Positions 59,917-64,000 of a stretch of DNA of 64,000 nucleotides are shown piece after piece. This stretch comes from DASSUW01 sp963740605 (GTDB lineage Bacteria > Actinomycetota > Thermoleophilia > Solirubrobacterales > Solirubrobacteraceae): NCBI GenBank assembly GCA_963740605.1, contig CAVUFC010000014.1, positions 496,001-560,000 on the forward strand, in the 5' to 3' direction. Made by a program: the position numbers and the translations under genes. How positions within the stretch are numbered: position 1 is the first letter of the stretch; the number at the start of each line of letters is the position of its first letter. The notes under the pieces were generated by a model. That model was not told the origin of the DNA. It did no database searches and saw only the letters and a list, made by a program, of their open reading frames with translations.

Positions 59917-60970
59917 GGATCGCCGCCACCTCCTCGGTGATGTCGATGCCGACCGGGCACCACGTGATGCAGCGCCCGCACCCCACGCAACCCGACGTCC
60001 CGAACTGGTCGAACCACGTCGCGAGCTTGTGCGTCATCCACTGCCGGTAACGCGACTTGGCGCTGTTGCGCACGCTGCCGCCGTGCATGTGCGAGTAGTC
60101 GATCGTGAAGCAGGAGTCCCAGCTCTGGGTGCGCTCGACGGTCTCGCCCGCGAGGTCGGTGACGTCCTCGACCGTCGTGCAGAAGCATGTCGGGCACACC
60201 ATCGTGCAGTTACCGCACGTCAGGCAGCGGTCGGCGACCTCGTCCCAGCGCGGGTGATCGAGGTTGGCCAGCAACAGGTCGCGGATGCCCGTAGCGTCCA
60301 TCTCGCGGCCCATCTGCTCCGCCGCGCGGGCGTGTGCACGAGACGCCGCCGCTTCCTCATCCGGTCCCGCAGGCCCCGGCGCCAGCTCCGCGAGCACGGC
60401 CGCGCCCTCCTCGCTTCCGGCGTCGACGACGAAGTAGTGGCCGTCGTCGAGCACCTCGGTGAGTGCGAGGTCGTAGCCCGAGTCCGCGGTCGGGCCTGTC
60501 CCCATCGACACGCAGAAGCACGTCCCGCCGGCCTGCCCGCAGTTGACCGCGACGACGAACGGCCGGTCGCCGGGCCGGACGCGGTCGAGGATGGCCATCG
60601 CATGCAGCTCGCATGACCGTACGCCGACGAAGGCGTAGCGCGGGCCCGGCGCCGGCTGCTCGAGCTCGGTGAGCGCTCCGTCCTCCCCGAGCTTGGCGCG
60701 CCACAAGCGCACCTGCGCCGGCAACTGGAACTTCTTCCACGACTGTGGCCCGACCACGTAACCGAAGAGCGCATCATCGTCACGCTTGAGCAGCCGGTAA
60801 CGGCCTCCGTCCTGCTCGTCCGTCCATCCGACTGGCAGGTCCGCCGTCGAGCGCAGCTCGTCATAGACGATCGCGCCCTGCGCGACCGTCGGCCCGACCA
60901 CGGTGTAGCCGCGGTCGGCGAGCGCGGCCAGCAACGCGTCCACCCCGGGACGCTCGAGCGTCACTGCCAT
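59900..60970 (-). CDS. hydB: Hydrogenase beta subunit (4Fe-4S electron transfer)
   Basis: A 356-residue protein, first gene of the operon. The N-terminal 230 residues match the HydB/anaerobic sulfite reductase A fold (FVGVRSCELHAMAILDRV). The C-terminus has two 4Fe-4S motifs (CLTCGNCTMVCPTCFC; CVGCGRCITWCPVG). The order beta-gamma-delta-alpha, apart from the inserted CNB gene, matches the archaeal hydBGDA operon. The ATG is supported by -10 TAGGGT ending 6 nt upstream, so the operon belongs to the regulon. Confidence 0.9.
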   Translation of the reverse strand: MAVTLERPGVDALLAALADRGYTVVGPTVAQGAIVYDELRSTADLPVGWTDEQDGGRYRLLKRDDDALFGYVVGPQSWKKFQLPAQVRLWRAKLGEDGALTELEQPAPGPRYAFVGVRSCELHAMAILDRVRPGDRPFVVAVNCGQAGGTCFCVSMGTGPTADSGYDLALTEVLDDGHYFVVDAGSEEGAAVLAELAPGPAGPDEEAAASRAHARAAEQMGREMDATGIRDLLLANLDHPRWDEVADRCLTCGNCTMVCPTCFCTTVEDVTDLAGETVERTQSWDSCFTIDYSHMHGGSVRNSAKSRYRQWMTHKLATWFDQFGTSGCVGCGRCITWCPVGIDITEEVAAIRADDR

Positions 60971-60976
60971 CTGGCG

Positions 60977-61010
60977 ACCCTACCGGCGGTCGGTTGGCGT
61001 GTCATCCGTG
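60977..61010 (-). promoter_or_regulatory. Regulon promoter of the hydrogenase operon
   Basis: Minus strand: CACGGATG begins at 61010, 28 bp above -10 TAGGGT (60982-60977). The ATG follows after 6 nt. The 51-bp position carries only a degenerate match. Confidence 0.6.
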
Positions 61011-61051
61011 CTTCACCACAGCGTGACCGGCTTCGCGACGACGCGGATGAC

Positions 61052-61108
61052 TACGGGCCAAATCTGCGGCACGGGGCCGATGGACCGACGCAGCGCCGGG
61101 CGTAGCGT
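61052..61108 (+). promoter_or_regulatory. Regulon promoter of the ABC remnant gene
   Basis: TACGGG at 61052, GGCCGATG at 61075 and -10 TAGCGT at 61103-61108; spacings 51 and 28. The ATG follows after 7 nt. The promoter is intact although the gene is not. Confidence 0.65.
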
Positions 61109-61115
61109 CACGAGC

Positions 61116-61394
61116 ATGCCTGGCCCAGCGTCCGACATCCCAGCCGTCGAAGCCTCCGGCGTCGTCAAGGTCTTCGGAGACGGCGGCGCGCAGGTGCGAG
61201 CACTCGACGGTGTCGACCTGCGCGTCGCCCGCGGCGAGATGGTCGCGATCATAGGCCCGTCCGGCACCGGCAAGAGCACCCTGCTTCACAACATCGTCGC
61301 GTTCGCCGCCATCGTGCTCGGCACGCTGGCGGCGATCGTCCCCGCGAGGCGCGCGGCGCGGCTCAACGTGATCGAAGCGCTCTCCTACGAGTGA
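61116..61394 (+). pseudogene. Internally deleted ABC transporter: ATPase N-terminus joined in frame to permease C-terminus
   Basis: A 92-codon frame. Residues 1-60 are the start of a LolD/MacB-type ATPase (ASGVVKVFGDGGAQVRALDG, Walker A GPSGTGKST at 47-55). Residues 61-92 (VAFAAIVLGTLAAIVPARRA, then ARLNVIEALSYE) are the final helix and tail of an FtsX/MacB-type permease. Signature, Walker B and most of the permease are absent. A deletion of roughly an ATPase-plus-permease length would create this. It cannot be a working transporter. An assembly artefact remains possible. Confidence 0.75.
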
Positions 61395-61756
61395 ACGGGA
61401 CTCGCGGTGGGCGCCAGCGCACGGATCGAGGCGCCGACGAAACCGGCCTCGAGCACCAGCGCGATGATCCCCGAGAACTCCCACTCGCTCTCATGGAACC
61501 CGGGCAGCCCGGTCGTGCGGGACAGGATGAAGCCGATGCCCATCGCCGCCATCGTCAGCGCGCCGAGCAGCCATGACGGTACGTCGTCCGAGAGCCAGAG
61601 GCGGACGGCCATGCCGCAGAGCGCGAGCCCGCCGAGGATGAAGAGCACCCCGATGTACAGCTGCTCGCTCAGGTACTCGGGAGCGAGGATGAGGTGGAGG
61701 ACGCCGACGACGCCGAGAGCGCCGGCGCCGAGCTTGCGTGTGAGTTCAGTGGTCAT
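61385..61756 (-). CDS. Small four-helix membrane protein
   Basis: A 123-residue protein beginning MTTELTRKLGAGALGVVGVL with about four hydrophobic segments (LHLILAPEYL, GVLFILGGLALCGMAVRLWL, LLGALTMAAMGIGFILSRT, IIALVLEAGFVGASI). No domain is recognised. A possible -10 (GATAGT) lies 6 nt before the ATG. It is divergent from the OmpR-type regulator gene and shares its 11-bp direct repeat region, so it may be a target of that regulator. Confidence 0.7.
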   Translation of the reverse strand: MTTELTRKLGAGALGVVGVLHLILAPEYLSEQLYIGVLFILGGLALCGMAVRLWLSDDVPSWLLGALTMAAMGIGFILSRTTGLPGFHESEWEFSGIIALVLEAGFVGASIRALAPTASPVHS

Positions 61757-61799
61757 ACGACCACTATCGGTGGCGGATCTCAAGCCCCCGGCCGGCGAC

Positions 61800-61821
61800 G
61801 GCAAAGCTTTGGCAAAGGTTG
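61800..61821 (+). promoter_or_regulatory. 11-bp direct repeat, probable OmpR-family operator
   Basis: GGCAAAGCTTT (61800-61810) is followed directly by GGCAAAGGTTG (61811-61821), a tandem repeat with 11-bp period, the spacing typical of OmpR/PhoB dimers. It ends 12 bp before -10 TAGGAT of the response regulator gene, suggesting autoregulation, and also sits upstream of the divergent membrane protein gene. Confidence 0.6.
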
Positions 61822-61833
61822 CGCGACGGCGCC

Positions 61834-61839
61834 TAGGAT
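61834..61839 (+). promoter_or_regulatory. -10 element of the OmpR-type regulator gene
   Basis: TAGGAT ends 7 nt before the ATG at 61847, implying a leaderless transcript, but without the regulon boxes. Confidence 0.45.
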
Positions 61840-61846
61840 CGTTCTG

Positions 61847-62506
61847 ATGGCACGTCTTCTGGTGTGCGAGGACGACGATGCGATCGCCGAGCCCCTGATG
61901 CGCTCGCTGGCTCGCGACGGGCACGCGGTCGATCTCGCCGTCAGCGGTGAGGCCGCCCTGTCCGCGATCGCCGCGGCCCCGCCCGACCTCCTGATCCTCG
62001 ACGTCGGCCTGCCCGGCATCGACGGGATCGAGGTGTGCCGCGTGGCGCGTCAGTCCCATCCCGCCCTGGCGATCCTCATACTCACTGCGCGCAGCTCGGA
62101 GCTGGACGAGGTGGTCGGGCTGGATGCCGGCGCGAACGACTACGTGACGAAGCCGTTCCAGCTCTCGGTGCTGCTGGCGCGCGTCCGAGCACTGTTGCGG
62201 CGCGAGGGCCCGGGAGAGCGACTGGAGGCGGGCGGCGTCCGCGTTGAGCCGGACGCGCGCCGCGCCTGGCGCGACGGGCGCGAGCTCGAGCTGTCACCGA
62301 AGGAGTTCGACCTGCTCGCGCTGCTGCTCGGGAGCGCGGGTCGTGTGCTCGAGCGGGACCGCATCATGCACGAGGTCTGGGACGAGAACTGGTGGGGGTC
62401 GACCAAGACGCTCGACGTCCACATGGGCACGCTGCGCCGCAAGCTGGGCGACCCGTCGCCGATCACCACCGTCCGCGGTGTCGGCTTCCGGTTCGAGGCC
62501 GAGTGA
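61847..62506 (+). CDS. OmpR/PhoB-family response regulator
   Basis: A 219-residue regulator. The receiver begins MARLLVCEDDDAIAEPLMRS with the acidic pair; the phospho-acceptor Asp is in LLILDVGLPGIDG and the Lys in YVTKPF. The C-terminal winged helix (LELSPKEFDLLALLLGSAGR, TLDVHMGTLRRKLGDPSPIT) binds DNA. It is co-transcribed with the kinase gene 2 nt downstream. Its target genes may be the adjacent membrane protein and the ABC genes on either side. Confidence 0.93.
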   Translation: MARLLVCEDDDAIAEPLMRSLARDGHAVDLAVSGEAALSAIAAAPPDLLILDVGLPGIDGIEVCRVARQSHPALAILILTARSSELDEVVGLDAGANDYVTKPFQLSVLLARVRALLRREGPGERLEAGGVRVEPDARRAWRDGRELELSPKEFDLLALLLGSAGRVLERDRIMHEVWDENWWGSTKTLDVHMGTLRRKLGDPSPITTVRGVGFRFEAE

Positions 62507-62508
62507 GC

Positions 62509-63786
62509 ATGCGGCGGCGCCTCCTCGTGTCCACCGGTGTGATCTCACTGGTCGCGGTGCTCGTTCTGGGCTTGCCGCTCGGCGTCGTCGGGTCGCGTCT
62601 GCTGCGCGAGGCGGAGAACCAGCGCCTCGAGCGGGAAGCCGACCAGGCCGCCGCGCAGCTCGCCGCGATCCGCACCCGCGGGGGCCGGGTCGACGCGCAG
62701 GCGGTAGACCAGCTCACCAGGCCCCGGCACGTGCTCGAGGTCACACTGCCCGACGGCCGGCGGCTGAGCAGCGGCCGGGTCGCAACGGGAGCGACCGTCC
62801 GAGTCCGCGCCGGGAGTGGCGGCAGCACACACGTCGCCGTGGTCGCCCCGAAGGCCGAGGTCGACGATGACGCGGGGGCCGTCTGGCTCGCGGTGATGAT
62901 CCTGTCGCTCGTCGCCGTCGCCACCGCAATGGGCCTCGCATTACTCCAGGCGCGGCGGCTGGCAGGCCCGCTGGAGGCGCTCGCCGCGGACGCCGCGCGG
63001 ATCGGCCGGCGAGAGCCCGAGGCGCTGGCCGACAGCGGTGTGGCGGAGATCGATCGCCTCGCCGCGGAGCTGCGCCGAGCCGATGAGCGGATCGCCGACC
63101 TCATTCGCCGCGAACGAGAGTTCACCGACAACGCGTCGCACCAGCTCCGGACGCCGCTGGCGAGCCTCCGGATGCGGCTGGAGGAAGCCGAGGTGCTCGC
63201 CGAGTCACCCGCTGCCGAGCACGAGGCCACGGCGGCGCTCGAACAGGCCGACAGACTCCACGCGGCGATCGAGCATCTCGAAGCCTTCGCTCGCGCGCGC
63301 GACTCCGAGACGGATGAGACACACGACATCTCGGCGGTGGTCGACGCGCATGTCCGGTTCGCGTGGGCAGCCCCGTACGAGCACGCCGACCGCGAGCTCG
63401 ACCTGGACCTCGCGGTCGGCCTCTGGACGACCGCCCCGGCAGAGACCGTCCGCCAGGTCGTGGACGTGCTGCTCGAGAACGCCCTGCTCCACGCCGCCGG
63501 CACCGTGACAGTCCGGCTCCGCCTCCAGGGCCGCACCATTCTCCTGGCGGTCGCGGACCAGGGCGCCGGGATCCCGGAAGCCGAGCGGGCGCGCATCTTC
63601 GAGCGCGGCGTGTCGCTGTCGGTCGGCAGCGGGGTCGGGCTCGCGGTGGCTCGCGAGCTCGCGCGCGACGGCGGGGGCGAACTTGGACTCGCGCCAGGAA
63701 ACCCGACGCGGTTCGAGCTCAGCGTGCCGGCCCGGCGCAGGCGCGAAGCCCGCGCGGGGAGGCCCCGCGCACTCGGCGATCGCTGA
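62509..63786 (+). CDS. Membrane sensor histidine kinase
   Basis: A 425-residue kinase with two membrane helices (residues about 7-27 and 125-145) flanking an extracytoplasmic domain of about 100 residues, a HAMP linker, HisKA with the acceptor His in FTDNASHQLRTPLASLRMRL, and an ATPase domain with VDVLLENALLHA (N-box) and ADQGAGIPEAERARIFERG (G1). It pairs with the regulator just upstream. The signal sensed is unknown. Confidence 0.92.
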   Translation: MRRRLLVSTGVISLVAVLVLGLPLGVVGSRLLREAENQRLEREADQAAAQLAAIRTRGGRVDAQAVDQLTRPRHVLEVTLPDGRRLSSGRVATGATVRVRAGSGGSTHVAVVAPKAEVDDDAGAVWLAVMILSLVAVATAMGLALLQARRLAGPLEALAADAARIGRREPEALADSGVAEIDRLAAELRRADERIADLIRREREFTDNASHQLRTPLASLRMRLEEAEVLAESPAAEHEATAALEQADRLHAAIEHLEAFARARDSETDETHDISAVVDAHVRFAWAAPYEHADRELDLDLAVGLWTTAPAETVRQVVDVLLENALLHAAGTVTVRLRLQGRTILLAVADQGAGIPEAERARIFERGVSLSVGSGVGLAVARELARDGGGELGLAPGNPTRFELSVPARRRREARAGRPRALGDR

Positions 63787-63806
63787 CCGCCGACGTTCCG
63801 GAGAAG

Positions 63807-63863
63807 TACGGATCCGGTCCCGCACGCGATGCGGATGACGCACCGGCGCCGCAGGCATACGGT
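63807..63863 (+). promoter_or_regulatory. Regulon promoter of the last ABC gene
   Basis: TACGGA at 63807, TGCGGATG at 63830 and -10 TACGGT at 63858-63863; spacings 51 and 28, an exact consensus match. The ATG follows after 6 nt. Confidence 0.75.
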
Positions 63864-63869
63864 GGCCTC

Positions 63870-64000
63870 ATGCTCGCCAGCGACCGACCCGAGCGCCGCG
63901 CCGATGGTGGGCCGCCGGCGTCGGCGATCGAGCTGCGCGGCCTGACCAAGCAGTACGGGCGGTCGCGCGGAATCGAGGACGTCAGCCCGCCGTGCTCGTG
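63870..64000 (+). CDS. ABC transporter ATP-binding protein, N-terminus only, possibly truncated
   Basis: 43 codons are visible before the window ends. SAIELRGLTKQYGRSRGIED matches the start of an ABC-2-type ATPase (drug/antibiotic export class). The next residues, VSPPCS, depart from the expected VSFxVxxGE continuation that leads to Walker A. This may be another internally deleted or frame-disrupted ABC gene like the one at 61116, or simply a divergent sequence. Downstream sequence is needed to decide. Confidence 0.5.
   Translation, partial: MLASDRPERRADGGPPASAIELRGLTKQYGRSRGIEDVSPPCS

Noticed and set aside
1..64000. tRNA or rRNA genes, IS elements, integrases, CRISPR arrays, att sites.
   Set aside because: None were recognised on either strand. 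All long stretches are occupied by protein genes, and no intergenic gap exceeds about 190 bp.

Overview
The window is about 70% GC and gene-dense, with GTG/TTG starts and many 4-bp ATGA overlaps. Its gene families (WS/DGAT acyltransferase, tandem universal stress proteins, group 3b-type NiFe hydrogenase, a rifamycin phosphotransferase homologue) point to an actinobacterium, probably a deep-branching soil lineage such as Thermoleophilia. That placement is inferred from content and style only. I saw no rRNA, tRNA, IS element, phage gene or CRISPR array.

Layout. 1-10 kb: an FAD oxidoreductase, a zinc-ribbon protein, an arginine deiminase operon (arcA-arcB-arcC plus a membrane alpha/beta hydrolase), a P2A-type cation ATPase, and an FAD oxidoreductase with an orphan ABC ATPase. 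10.7-14.5 kb: a NagB-DUF218 fusion and a usp/phosphate-transporter operon. 14.7-20.4 kb: a rifamycin phosphotransferase homologue, an HD-GYP/LuxR regulator and an AmiC-like sensor. 20.5-28.4 kb: a CBS-USP-P2C ATPase operon, another USP, a DevS-like GAF histidine kinase, an unusual receiver protein and GAPDH. 28.6-37.3 kb: a flavodoxin, then usp-ppdK-FAD oxidoreductase-phosphoketolase-acetate kinase. 37.3-46.4 kb: GNAT-fused ADP-forming acyl-CoA synthetase, APH/AAA kinase with FAD oxidoreductase, and H1-like protein-AdhE-ZIP. 46.5-51.5 kb: ArsA-like ATPase with WS/DGAT, two USPs and a TreT-like glycosyltransferase. 51.6-61 kb: a pyruvate:ferredoxin oxidoreductase operon and a hydrogenase operon. 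61-64 kb: an ABC gene remnant, an OmpR-type two-component system and the start of another ABC gene.

Function. Most genes suit survival of hypoxia or energy limitation. They make ATP by substrate-level phosphorylation (arginine deiminase, phosphoketolase/acetate kinase, ADP-forming synthetase). They dispose of reductant (AdhE, POR linked to NADPH, NADPH-linked hydrogenase), control ions (two P-type ATPases, ZIP, PiT), store lipid (WS/DGAT) and carry six USP proteins. The content closely parallels the mycobacterial DosR dormancy regulon (usp, ctpF, Hrp1-like CBS protein, Rv2004c-like kinase, tgs1-like acyltransferase, DevS-like kinase), but I saw no DosR palindrome and no DevR with a DNA-binding domain.

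Main discovery. Eighteen promoters share one architecture. A YACGGA-like box lies about 51 bp, and a second box (NGCGGATG or NCCGATG) 28 bp, upstream of the first base of a TAGCNT or GANNCT -10 hexamer. In most cases the -10 is followed after only 6-7 nt by the start codon, implying leaderless mRNA. The two boxes are therefore direct repeats 23 bp apart. This looks like the operator of one activator controlling a window-wide stress regulon, and I do not recognise it as a described motif.
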